Source: Porphyra umbilicalis
Lineage: Eukaryota; Rhodophyta; Bangiophyceae; Bangiales; Bangiaceae
Length of the DNA stretch: 55,754 bases
Direction of reading: 5' to 3'
Assembly: GCA_002049455.2 (NCBI GenBank)
Contig: KV919175.1
Span: 1-55,754, forward strand
Below the pieces are notes generated by a model. It was not told the DNA's origin. It searched no databases and saw nothing but the letters and a program-made list of their open reading frames with translations. Position 1 is the stretch's first letter, and every line of letters begins with the position of its first letter. A program made the position numbers and the translations under genes. This document shows positions 40,305-50,196 of the stretch, in pieces.

Positions 40305-43300
40305 ATGGACGGAGGCGCTGCCGGCATGGGCGGCATTAAGATCAACAAGTTGACGGAGACGAACTTCCACGAATGGCGTCAGCGCATTAAGATGGTCCTC
40401 GCGCTGCGCGACCTGGACGATATGCTTGACGAAGACGGCAAGCCGACGGACGCGGATGCCCGCGAGTTGGCAGTGTGGAAGCGTCGAGACACGAAGGCGA
40501 GCGCCATCATTGGGCTCACCCTTGGATCTGAGCAGCTCGAGCACGTGTCGGGCTGCAAGACGACGGCAGAAATGTGGTCAACGCTGCAAGGTGTCTTCCA
40601 GCGCAAGAGTTTGATGAACAAGATGAAGGCGCGACGCGAGTTCTACACCGTCGCGATGAACGTCGGCGAGGGCATGCTGGGCTATATCAACCGCGTGCGC
40701 AACCTCGGCGAGAACCTCAAGGCCATGGGCGGCGAGGTGACGGAGATGGACGTTGCTCTGAGTGTCCTCAGCGGGCTGACGTCCAAGTACGAGAACCTGC
40801 TGGTGGCTCTCGACGCCAAGGTCGAGGACGAGCTGAGCCTCGACTTTGTCAAGAGCCGCTTGCTTCAGGAGGAGCGGCGGCAGGCGTACGAGTCACCGTC
40901 GACCAAGCGCATTGGCGACATGGCACTCGTCGGCGCCAACTATCGAGGTCAAGGCCGCCGTGGTGACCTCTGCAAGATCGAGTGTTACTACTGCCATAAG
41001 TTTGGGCATATCTCTCACGATTGCCCAGAGCTCAAGGCCAAGAAGCAGAGACAGGACAAGGTGGCCGCGATTGCGGCTGACGATGGTAGCGACAGCGACG
41101 ACGCTATCTGTTTGGTGGGCAATGCGGCTGACACCGATGACATCTCCAAGTCGTGGCTTGTCGATTCTGCGGCGTCTGCACACATGTGCTGGATGCGCGG
41201 GTGCTTCGACGACTACCAGACGACTACGGGACGCAGCGTCACCATGGGTGACAAGGGGTCCGTAGCCACGGCGGGCGTCGGAACCGTCGTGCTCAATGTC
41301 ATCGTTCACGGCAAGACGCGCAAGATCAAATTGGAGAAGGTGCTCCATGTTCCTACCATGGGCTTCAACCTCATGTCGGTCGGCATGATGGAGGAGCGTG
41401 GTGCGGAAGTGTCATTCAAGGGCGGTAAGACGATCATCAAGATTAGCGACAAGGTCGCTGCGTGCGGCACGCGGAAGAGTGGGCTCTACCACCTGGACAT
41501 GGCCCCACTGTCGGAGATTGCTGCGGTGGCCTCTTTGCAGCTATGGCATGAGCGCCTTGGGCACTTCAACGTGGCTGGCGTTAAGCGGATGATCAAGAAC
41601 AAGGACATCGATGGACTCAAGTGCTCTGCCATGGCGGTCAAGGACGTCTGCGAGCCGTGCGTGTATGGGAAGGCGGCTATGACGCCTATGCCTAGTGCAG
41701 GAGGAGGTCGAGTGACCAAGCGCCTGCAGCTCGTGCACTCGGACCTGGGCGGGCCAATGTCGGAGCCGTCGCGTGGCGGTGCGCTCTACTTTGGCACCTT
41801 CACTGACGACTTCTCCCGCTGGACAGACGTGGTCTTCCTGCAGAAGAAGAGCGGTCTGCTCTCTGAGTACAAGAAGTGGCTGACGAAGGTTCAGCTGCAC
41901 ACGGGAACCAAGATCAAGATCCTACGCTCCGACAATGGCGGCGAGTATGTGTCGAACGCATTCAAGGCTCTTCACGATGAAAACGGCACGACGCACCAGA
42001 CCACGGTGCCCGACACGCCGCAGCAGAACGGGGTTGCTGAGCGGCTTAACCGAGTTCTCGTGGAGATGGCTCGCACCATGATGCGACACAAGGACGTCGA
42101 TCAGGATCTTTGGGCGGATGCCATCAAGACGGCGGTGTACATCAAGAATCGCGTCACCAGCCGGGCGCTTCCCGTCGGCAAGACGCCTTTTGAGCTGTGG
42201 ACCGGGAAGAAGCCCGACGTAAGCCACATGCGGGTGTTTGGGTCGACATGCTGGGTGGTGCTGCACAAGAGTCACATCGACGGCAAGTTTGGCGACAAGG
42301 CGGCGAAGGGCGTCTTCTTAGGCTATCCCGACGGCAGCAAGGCGTACAAGGTCATCCTCGACGACGGCAAGGTCGTCAAGGCACGAAGCGTCGTGTTCGC
42401 CGAGACGAACGTAAGCGAGGTGGCAGAAGTTGCAGAGGAGCTCCCCGGAGACGAAAGCGTCAAAGTCGAGACGGGCTTGCGTTCTACAAGCGACGGCGAA
42501 GACGTAGATGCTGACAATGACGACAAGGATGACAAGCAAGACGATGGATCTGACAAGTCCGCGGACGACAATCAAGGTTGTGGCGGCTCTCAAGAAACTC
42601 TGCGTCGGAGCGGCAGAGCGCGGCGACCACCTGTCGAGTACTGGCGCCCGGTGAGCCTGGTTGCTCACGAGGCGCCCACGACGTTCGTTCAAGCCGTTCA
42701 AGGGCAGGAATCGGCTAAGTGGCAGATTGCCATGGACGAGGAGATGGAGGCCATCCGCAAGAACAAGACTTGGCGCTTGACGGATCGCCCGGCCAGTCGA
42801 CGCGTGCTGAAGGGCAAGTGGGTGTACAAGGCCAAGAACGAGGTTGACAAGAACGGGAACAACAAGACGCGGCACAAGGCGCGCCTGTGCTTCATGGGGA
42901 ACCGGCAGATCAAGGGGCTCGACTTCAACGAGACGTTCGCGCCGGTGGCCAAGTTCACTACCATCCGATGCATCCTGGCGATGACGGCGGCGAACGGGTG
43001 GGAGCTACATCAGATGGACGTCAAGACGGCATTCCTCAACGGCGACCTTGACGAGGAGGTCTACATGGAGCAGCCAGACGGCTATGTCGATCCGACGTAT
43101 CCTGACAAGGTGTGTCGTCTCCTCCAAGCGCTGTATGGGCTGAAGCAAGCTCCCAAGATGTGGTACGCCAAGCTCGACGACTTCCTCAAGTCACAAGGGT
43201 TCAATAACATTGACCCGGATGCATGCCTCTACCTCCTTATGGATGACGGCGAAATCATCATCGTCCTGGTGTACGTCGACGATCTACTGTTGGTGGCATC

Positions 43301-44231
43301 AAGCCTGGCGGCGATCTACAAGATTAAGGACGCTCTGCACAAGCGTTTTGAGATGAAGGACCTGGGCGAGGCGAAGGTCATCCTCGGGCTAAAGATTAGG
43401 CGTAACAAGGCGTTGGGCACCCTCAAGCTGTCGCAGGGCAAGTACGCGGCGCAAGTGCTGGAGAAGTTCGGGATGGCGGAGTGCAACCCGATCGGAACGC
43501 CGCTGGAGGTGGGCCTGCAGCTGGTCGAGGCCGACGAGAGCGACGACACGCTGCCCTACCGCGAAGCTGTCGGCAGTCTGATGTACCTGATGGTCGGGAC
43601 ACGTCCTGACCTCGCCTTCGCTATCGGGAAGCTGAGTCGGTTTGTTTCGTGCTACGGCAAGGAGCATTGGGCGGCGATCAAGCGCGTTCTACGGTACGTC
43701 AAGGGTTCGATGGACAAGGGGCTGGTCTTCGACACGAACTCTTCCTGTGTTCTACAAGGCTTTAGTGATGCCGACTGGGCGGGTGACCACGAGACGCGAC
43801 GTTCGACGACGGGCTTCACCTTCATCTTTGGCGGAGCAGCCGTCAGCTGGGGTTCTAAGTTGCAGAAGACGGTGGCGCTGTCGACGATGGAAGCTGAGTA
43901 CATGGCTCTATGTGAGGCCAGCAAGGAAGCTGTTTGGCTCAACAAGCTCGTGCAAAGCGTGGCAACTCAAGGGCTGCGGACAGCGATCTCGGGCGGGCCG
44001 ATCAACATCAAGGTCGACAACAGCGGGTGCATTGACTTCTCCAAGAACCCCGTCGAGCACAAGCGCACTAAGCACATCGACATTCGCTACCACTTTGTGC
44101 GCGAGGCCATCACGACGGACAAGGTGACATTGGAGCATTGTGCAACGGACGACATGGTGGCGGACCCGATGACGAAGGAGCTCGGCAAGACCAAGCACGA
44201 CAAGCATGTCGAGGCCATGGGGCTTTGCTGA
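40305..44231 (+). CDS. copia gag-pol polyprotein, element 2
   Basis: 1,308 residues from ATG 40305 to TGA 44229-44231, unbroken. In order: a copia gag; a CCHC knuckle Cys227-x2-Cys230-x4-His235-x4-Cys240; an aspartic protease with Asp287-Ser-Ala in place of the commoner Asp-Ser-Gly; GAG-pre-integrase; integrase Asp480, Asp543, Glu579 (DD35E); an acidic Asp/Lys linker (~720-760); RT with Thr-Ala-Phe-Leu-Asn-Gly and Tyr-Val-Asp-Asp at 990-993; RNase H with Asp1155 in Ser-Asp-Ala-Asp-Trp and Ser-Thr-Met-Glu-Ala-Glu-Tyr. It looks competent. Start choice: the first in-frame ATG, 161 bp after the LTR, leaving a short leader. A purine-rich tract AAGCAAGGAGGAG at 44254-44266 just before the 3' LTR is the likely polypurine tract. 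Confidence 0.95.
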   Translation: MDGGAAGMGGIKINKLTETNFHEWRQRIKMVLALRDLDDMLDEDGKPTDADARELAVWKRRDTKASAIIGLTLGSEQLEHVSGCKTTAEMWSTLQGVFQRKSLMNKMKARREFYTVAMNVGEGMLGYINRVRNLGENLKAMGGEVTEMDVALSVLSGLTSKYENLLVALDAKVEDELSLDFVKSRLLQEERRQAYESPSTKRIGDMALVGANYRGQGRRGDLCKIECYYCHKFGHISHDCPELKAKKQRQDKVAAIAADDGSDSDDAICLVGNAADTDDISKSWLVDSAASAHMCWMRGCFDDYQTTTGRSVTMGDKGSVATAGVGTVVLNVIVHGKTRKIKLEKVLHVPTMGFNLMSVGMMEERGAEVSFKGGKTIIKISDKVAACGTRKSGLYHLDMAPLSEIAAVASLQLWHERLGHFNVAGVKRMIKNKDIDGLKCSAMAVKDVCEPCVYGKAAMTPMPSAGGGRVTKRLQLVHSDLGGPMSEPSRGGALYFGTFTDDFSRWTDVVFLQKKSGLLSEYKKWLTKVQLHTGTKIKILRSDNGGEYVSNAFKALHDENGTTHQTTVPDTPQQNGVAERLNRVLVEMARTMMRHKDVDQDLWADAIKTAVYIKNRVTSRALPVGKTPFELWTGKKPDVSHMRVFGSTCWVVLHKSHIDGKFGDKAAKGVFLGYPDGSKAYKVILDDGKVVKARSVVFAETNVSEVAEVAEELPGDESVKVETGLRSTSDGEDVDADNDDKDDKQDDGSDKSADDNQGCGGSQETLRRSGRARRPPVEYWRPVSLVAHEAPTTFVQAVQGQESAKWQIAMDEEMEAIRKNKTWRLTDRPASRRVLKGKWVYKAKNEVDKNGNNKTRHKARLCFMGNRQIKGLDFNETFAPVAKFTTIRCILAMTAANGWELHQMDVKTAFLNGDLDEEVYMEQPDGYVDPTYPDKVCRLLQALYGLKQAPKMWYAKLDDFLKSQGFNNIDPDACLYLLMDDGEIIIVLVYVDDLLLVASSLAAIYKIKDALHKRFEMKDLGEAKVILGLKIRRNKALGTLKLSQGKYAAQVLEKFGMAECNPIGTPLEVGLQLVEADESDDTLPYREAVGSLMYLMVGTRPDLAFAIGKLSRFVSCYGKEHWAAIKRVLRYVKGSMDKGLVFDTNSSCVLQGFSDADWAGDHETRRSTTGFTFIFGGAAVSWGSKLQKTVALSTMEAEYMALCEASKEAVWLNKLVQSVATQGLRTAISGGPINIKVDNSGCIDFSKNPVEHKRTKHIDIRYHFVREAITTDKVTLEHCATDDMVADPMTKELGKTKHDKHVEAMGLC

Positions 44232-44266
44232 AAACAAGAACCGCCGCGGCAACAAGCAAGGAGGAG

Positions 44267-44684
44267 TGTTGGACTGTGATGCTCGTCGCCGACTCCACTG
44301 GCGGTTCGCGGTTGGACGATGGTCGGTGACCCTTATGGTCCCCCACATGGTACATTTGCAAGACGTGGTCAAGTTGCACACATTTGTGTTGGTTCATCTT
44401 GGGGCGTTACTTTTGGCATGTTTTGGATTTGATCTTCGCTTTGCTCTAGTGGCTTTTGATTTGGTGAGTGATTCGATTTGGTGCGAGGGCGTGGGCGTCG
44501 GTGTGGGCGCGAGAGGGGGGAGCACTTGGGCCGGTGGGGACTATTTTAGAGGTGCTCTCGGTTGGGAGAGGCGGGCGATCCTTAGGACAACCAACAAAGC
44601 ACGTTCGCACACACACACACAAGCTCAAGCCACTCAACCACTTCACCGTGGTCCCCCAACCCCTATCCCCACTGCGTTTCAACA
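44267..44684 (+). repeat. 3' LTR of copia element 2
   Basis: 418 bp matching 39726-40143 except three bases. Followed by the TGGGC duplication at 44685-44689. Confidence 0.93.
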
Positions 44685-44689
44685 TGGGC

Positions 44690-46888
44690 CTTCTGCCATT
44701 GGCTCGAGTCGTGACCGCGAAGAAGGCGGGTTGCTTGTCCCGGCTCAGCCGACAGAAGCATCGCCATGAATGCAATCAGGTTGTCCGCCGTCGTGTCTCG
44801 CCCCCCTGCCCGAGTCTTGAGCACCTTGATGGGAAGAAGGTCGCGCAGGCCATCCTCGACGAGCCTAGTTTTCCGCGAATCGTCGCAAGTGCGCAGGTAG
44901 GTAGTGCAGATGGCCACCGCTAACGCACGGAAGAGGCCTGTCACCACATGCTCGTCCCACCCCCCCTCACCCTTCCCGACCGACGAGGTGTCAATCACAG
45001 CCATCGCCGCCCCTGGCACGGCCTCATTCGAGAGCGCCGCGCCTGAGCGCACAGAGGCGACCACCCGTACGACGGTCTCCCGCAGACCCGTCACAACGAT
45101 TGCCCACCAGGTACCAGCCGTGCACACGGGAACTACCGTCGTGCCTGCGCTGAACACCAGCCGGTCCACGATTGCGTCACGAACTCGCCCAACCAGGCGA
45201 TCATCTCGGCACACGGAGGCTGCCATGTCATCAGCGTCCAAGGAGGTCAACACTCGGAGACCGCCATAGCCCCCGTCGCGGCCAAACTTCATCAGGAACC
45301 AGAGGAATAGCCCATCCACCACGCGCCGCGAGAGCGCATTGCCCTCCGCCAGAGAGATCCGATCAACTGGGAAGAGCTCCACACTCCGAGAGGCGTTGGA
45401 AGGAAACAAAAAAGGTGGCTCACGGGGAGACCGTGGCGGGGGGGGGCGCTGCAGACATGCGCCCACCTCGGCGGCGGTAGCATGCCAGGGACGTCGACCT
45501 CGCTGTCGTGCCGGACTCGCCGTGGCAATGGTCATGTCATCGTCGTAAACGAGGTCTTCGCCACAGCGCTGCTGCGTTGAAAGGCGTGAGCGATCCCCTC
45601 TGACGGCCTCCCCAGCAGCTAAAGGCCGAGCATTCCCTCGGGCAATCGAGTGAGCATGTCGTGGCACATCGTGCGGCCGAGGACTAGGCGCGGAGAGGCC
45701 CGCGGTGAGTCCCAGGGAGCCTCGCAAGGGAGCCCGGCGTACATTGGATTGCGGTGGAGCGTCGTGGGCGGCTGGCACAGCAACGGCGCGGTCCGGCAGT
45801 GGACTGACGGCATGCAGCAGCTCGCCCCGTACGGCTGGGGCCTCGGCAGTCGCTTCGAGCGGGCGCGGCAGTGGCTCGTGCATCGTTGTCGCTCGCAGCC
45901 CACTGGAACAGCCTCCGCTGCACGCGTGCCACTGCAAGGCACGCTGCACAAATACAGAGGCAGTGTCGGCCGCATTGGGTGCGGAGCGGCTGACGTCATC
46001 TTCCAAGCCCCTGACAGCCGCCGCCAGTAGCGAATCCAGGGCGGCGGCGTCGCCGCAGCCACCGGAGCAGTTGTGCATGGTCCGAAATTGATCTGCGCTG
46101 GGAACAAATTGTCGACCGGCAATCTCAAGTGCGCTCAGAACCATCCGCAACTGGGCCATTGACAGTCCCCCTGTGGATTGCCCAATCAGCGGCCGCCGCG
46201 CGTCATGCAGCACTCCCACTAGTGCGGCAGCCGACGACCGTGGCTCGCCGTCGCCAGATGCGTTGGCGGCGTGCACCGAGGCGCGATCCGACACTGCTGC
46301 AGGCCGGTTACGCCAGCGATTGGCGCCCGCGTTGCCAGGAGCATCTGGGGCCACACCTCCCTGCAGATGCAGGCGCCGCATCGCGCGGTTCGGGGCGGTC
46401 GCAGATATCGCCGCCCCGTGCTCCGGCGCCGATCCGGTCCGTGACGACGCTCCCAGATCACGGTCGGGTGCTGGTCTGCCGCGACCTTGGCGTGCCACAG
46501 TTTCTGAGGGTCCGTCGCCGCCCATGTGAGAGCTGGCCCCGCGACTTTGCCTCTTGGATCTTCCGCGGCCGCGAGCACGGCCGCGGCCGACGTCACCACC
46601 GTCGCCGCTCGATTGGCCCGCATCACATTGCGAGGGGCCCACAGCAGACCGCCGCGCGAGGTCCTCGGCGCGCTGGGCGGCACGGGCCGCCACACGCATC
46701 TGGGCAGCGACACGCTGCGCCCGCGCAGCTTCGGCCTGGAGCACCTGCGCCTGCGACATCGCAGGCTGTGCGCCCCAGGACTCGTTGCGCTGCCGCTTGT
46801 TGGGCCCGTTCTCAGTCGGAGCGTCTTCAGACGCGCTCCGGTCGCCACCGCTGCCACGGCACCAACTCGTGTCCCGATCCCAATCCAT
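44690..46888 (-). pseudogene. Weakly Ulp1-like protein (copy B), 3' end interrupted by copia element 2
   Basis: The start codon at 46886-46888 (Met-Asp-Trp-Asp-Arg-Asp) opens a frame of ~730 residues that then runs into the 3' LTR. Residues 1-150 are disordered with Arg/Ala/Gln coiled coil and Arg-Gly repeats. The C-terminal ~220 residues are globular: Leu-Ser-Arg-Arg-Val-Val-Asp-Gly-Leu-Phe-Leu-Trp-Phe-Leu, then Val-Val-Pro-Val-Cys-Thr-Ala-Gly-Thr-Trp594-Trp595-Ala-Ile-Val-Val, then Ala-Val-Ile-Asp-Thr. This order resembles C48/Ulp1 proteases (substrate helix, P-x-x-x-HW-x-h-h-h, h-h-D-S). However, the catalytic His before Trp is Trp594 and no clear Asp-Cys-Gly follows, so any protease would be inactive. 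The family call is tentative. Confidence 0.35.
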
Positions 46889-46919
46889 ATCCGGCGTGTG
46901 GCTTGCCAGCGATAGATTG

Positions 46920-47935
46920 TTGCCCGTACCGGCGGGTAGCTCCGCGATTCGTCAATCCCTTTCGGGAGTGCGTGGTCCCTTTCGGGACGCGAATCGCAAC
47001 CAACCCTTTCGGGAGGCCACAGAGCACGCAGGTAGCGGTGTGGCGAGCCCCGAGCACCATAGATCACACGGTTGGCCGTCCCTTTCGGGTAAGTTGGCCG
47101 TCCCTTTCGGGGTGCTGTGCGCAGTCCGCCCTCACGGGGGACCGACTCAACGATGGTGATCCGGGCCAGCAGCTGTCAAACACCGATGACGACTACAGGT
47201 CTTCCATTTCAGGATACCGTGTGTGGTACGCCTTTTCAGGAGACCGCAAAGCCGATAGATAGACGTGCACGAAGACCAAACAACGCCGATGACACAGCTG
47301 GCCGTCCCTTTCGGGGTGCAGTGTACGGTCCGCCCTTTCGGGGGATCACAACGACGGTCGGTTGTACAGCGCGAAGGCATGCACAGTTCGTCGACCCTTC
47401 CGGGGAGCCGTGCAGCGTCGACCCTTTTCGGGGGAGCTCGTGGAAGGGGGGCGTGCCTTTCCAGGTGCCGTGCGGTGTCGACCCTTTCGGGGAGCCGTGC
47501 AGCGTCGACCCTTTCCAGGGGAGCCGTGGAAGGGGGGCGTCCCTTTCCAGGTGCCGTGCGGTCTCAACCCTTTCGGGGAGCCGTGCAGCGTCGACCCTTT
47601 TCAGGGGAGCCGTGGAAGGGGGGCGTGCCTTTCCAGGTGCCGTGCGGTCTCGACCCTTTCGGGGAGCCGTGCAGCGTCGACCCTTTTCAGGGGAGCCGTG
47701 GAAGGGGGGCGTGCCTTTCCAGGTGCCGTGCGGTCTCGACCCTTTCGGGGAGCCGTGCAGCGTCGACCCTTTTCAGGGGAGCCGTGGAAGGGGGGCGTGC
47801 CTTTCCAGGTGCCGTGCGGTCTCGACCCTTTCGGGGAGCCGTGCAGCGTCGATCCTTTTCAGGGGAGCTCTTGGAAGGGGGGCGTCCCTTTCCAGGTGCC
47901 GTGCGATGTCGACCCTTTCGGGGGTGATCGATGGT
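46920..47935. repeat. 86-bp higher-order tandem repeat with CCCTTTCGGG motifs (copy B)
   Basis: Same organisation as in copy A. Units start with GTGCCGTGCG at 47465, 47551, 47637, 47723, 47809 and 47896 (period 86, last 87). Dispersed CCCTTTCGGG motifs begin near 46958, about 70 bp upstream of the minus-strand start at 46888. The array is more regular than in copy A. Confidence 0.85.
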
Positions 47936-49131
47936 GCCAGACACAGCGTGCGGCGGGGGAGGGGGGGGGGGGGGAACAAGGCGGGGGGGGGGGGGGGGGG
48001 GAACAAGCGGGTTACACTTACGATGATGAACAAGAGAACGCCCACAGCGCGCAGCGCGGGGGGGTGGGGGGGAGCACGCCGTTGCCACAGCGGATCGGGT
48101 GGCAAAGAGATGCGGGGCAGTGCGCGGTAGGACGACGGTGCGGCTGGCGTCAGCAAACAGTGGCATGTGCTCGGGTGGGAGGAGGGGGCGCTGCCTCGAC
48201 GGTTCGCGGGGATATGACGGTCTGACGGACACTTGCGGTGCCCGATCGAGGTGTCCCCTCGTGGCCTCCGTGGCCGTTGGATCTGCGGGCGCCACGCGCG
48301 TTTGTGTGGCGGCAAATCCACGGTGGAGGGTGCCGCCGGTCAAATCGAGATCACTCGTCGACCGGACCGATCGGAGCGGATCGTTTGCAATTTCACGGAC
48401 GGATGCGGCGAAATACGTATTGAGACATCAATTGTCTGTAGTTGCGCAGAGATCAATCCACGCCGGGGCCCCCATCAAGAGAGTGCAGCTAGTCCGGACC
48501 ACACGATTCTTGCGTCCCCTCGCCGTCCGCGTTGCCACTGGATGCCATAGTAATTCTTCTCCTGGGACTCTTGCGAGCGCTTCAGCGGCAAGTGCGACAG
48601 CGCCCCGACAAGGCAGAGCCCCCTGACCTACAAATGCATTTACTGGACGGGGTCAGGCGCCTGCGTGGCGGTATCTCAGGGGCGAGCTCACGACGAGAAC
48701 TGACCCGTCGTGGACGTCCACCGGACTGGGGCCATTGCTCTCAGAAGAGCCAGTGCCCGCAGGGCCTCGTCCCACTGTACCTCTCCTTGCCTCGGCATCG
48801 TGCGTCCCGCACCCCTCGTCATCTCTCTTTGACTCGGCACCGCGCGGCCCGTGGCCCTGTCCCCCCGTCAGAGGCCTCTTGATGACGGTTGCTTGTGACG
48901 AGTTTCTCTTGACTGGACCAGCCGTTGCCCGCGCCCGTCGCCCTGGTTGCCCGTGATAACTCTGTTGATCTCGGCTGCTTGTGACGACTCTCGGTTGACT
49001 GGGAGAGCTCTCGACAGCGCCTGTCACCCTTGTCGACCGTGATATGTCTGTTACTCGCAGTTTCTGGTAACGACTCTACATTATCTGGGCAATCCCTAGA
49101 CCTCTTCCTCGCCGCTGCCTCAGACGTCGCC
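47936..49131. other. Non-coding right part of repeat copy B
   Basis: Long G-runs (47955-48000), then mixed sequence with no supported gene. Repeat identity with copy A ends at 49089. Short pyrimidine-rich stretches precede the gene at 49132. Confidence 0.5.
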
Positions 49132-50193
49132 ATGCCTGGCAGTGACGCTGATGACTGTAACGACGTTCCCGGGACACCTGGCCCCAACTCGCCCGCCGTG
49201 GACTCCGCGCTGCTCTCTAGTGTCTGGAGCTCTCATGGAGTACGTTTCTCCTGTCCTTGACCTATGTGACTGCGCGCTCGTCCAGCACCCAGCTTTCCGT
49301 CGTGCGCATGCCGCCTCTCGTCCTTTCGTTCGTGCCGGATCTGACTCTGACGTTTTCCGTTTATGGACACTGTCTACGGGGTCTCATTTTTCGTCGTCTT
49401 GCTGCTACCTGGCTTTCCCTCGTCGCAGGATGAGGTCGTTGGTTTGTTTTCTAGGTACGGCCAGGCAATGCTCAAGAAGATCAGCTACGGCTCCGTGAGC
49501 CCTGGAACGAACGGTCACTCGGTCGACTCGCCCAAGCATGATTGCATGTCATGGTTAGCGCCTCCTGGACACCTGGAGGGCCCGAACAGAGATTGTACGC
49601 GATCCCTCAGAGCTGTGGTTAACAAGGCGGTTGAGAAGTGTGTTACCGGAGTAGATCACGCTGCAAGCGGCTGGGAAAACAAGCGACGGGAGGTGAGGGC
49701 GGCGTTGAGAAGGGGCCTGCGTACTCGTTGCAACCGACGCCGTAACTCTGCACGACTGCTGGCTTACCGTACCTTGGGAGTTTACATGGATGGTGGCGTC
49801 AGTGAGGCCTCTTTGGAGCGTGTGGTTGTGGCGACTGATCCAGGGAATGCCATGGACGCGGACGCTGCGGTTGCGGTGCCTGGGACCTCGAGCACTGGGT
49901 ACAGACTGAAGATCAAGGACGGGGATCGCGAAATGGAGAGAGCACTGGACTTGAGCGGCGTTGCGGCCTTTATTGTTGCTGAGCTCCTGTTGTTAGAACC
50001 GAGTCAGGTTTGGACATCTGTGCGAGAAGCATGCGCGGCCTGCTTGAAAAAGTATGTGGATGCGATGGAGTACCCCAAGTTCTTGCGTCCAGAGAGCCTC
50101 GAGGCCCGCAATGGCGTTGTCCGCTGCATTCGCGACGAGCTCAGGGATCTTGAGGCGAGTGACATTGACCTTTCGGATGAGGAAGCCGACTAG
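49132..50193 (+). CDS. Unknown small protein with one predicted intron
   Basis: Proposed exons: 49132-49239 and 49429-50193, with an intron at 49240-49428 (189 nt, GTACGT at the 5' end, pyrimidine-rich tract and CGCAG at the 3' end). The exons join in phase 0 to give 290 residues. The N-terminus is acidic/Pro-rich. The middle has a basic helix (Lys-Arg-Arg-Glu-Val-Arg ... Arg-Cys-Asn-Arg-Arg-Arg). The C-terminal ~110 residues are an alpha-helical domain with Leu-Leu-Leu-Leu and Cys-Ala-Ala-Cys, ending in an acidic Asp-Leu-Ser-Asp-Glu-Glu tail. No family recognised. Without splicing, an ATG at 49363 would give 276 residues. Its position inside the possible large transposon makes it a cargo candidate. 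Confidence 0.5.
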
Positions 50194-50196
50194 ATC

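Larger units (their letters stand above)
39726..44684 (+). mobile_element. Ty1/copia LTR retrotransposon, element 2
   Basis: Complete, 4,959 bp: LTRs 39726-40143 and 44267-44684 (418 bp each), ending TGTTG...CAACA. It is flanked by TGGGC at 39721-39725 and 44685-44689. The LTRs differ at three positions by eye (A/C near 39798, G/A near 39821, T/C near 40125), about 0.7%. The empty target is visible in repeat copy A near 31430-31440. It interrupts the Ulp1-like gene of copy B near its acidic tail. It is a different family from element 1. Confidence 0.95.
35824..49089. repeat. Large near-identical repeat, copy B (with copia element 2)
   Basis: Matches 27192-35822. Without the copia element and one TGGGC duplication (4,964 bp) it is about 8.3 kb. 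It begins mid-gene inside the JmjC frame, which is therefore missing its last ~130 codons here, and continues at 49090 into single-copy sequence. Confidence 0.9.

Noticed and set aside
27192..49089. True recent tandem duplication as the default reading
   Set aside because: Cannot be excluded, but the single N exactly at the junction favours an assembly join, so I do not count the genes twice.
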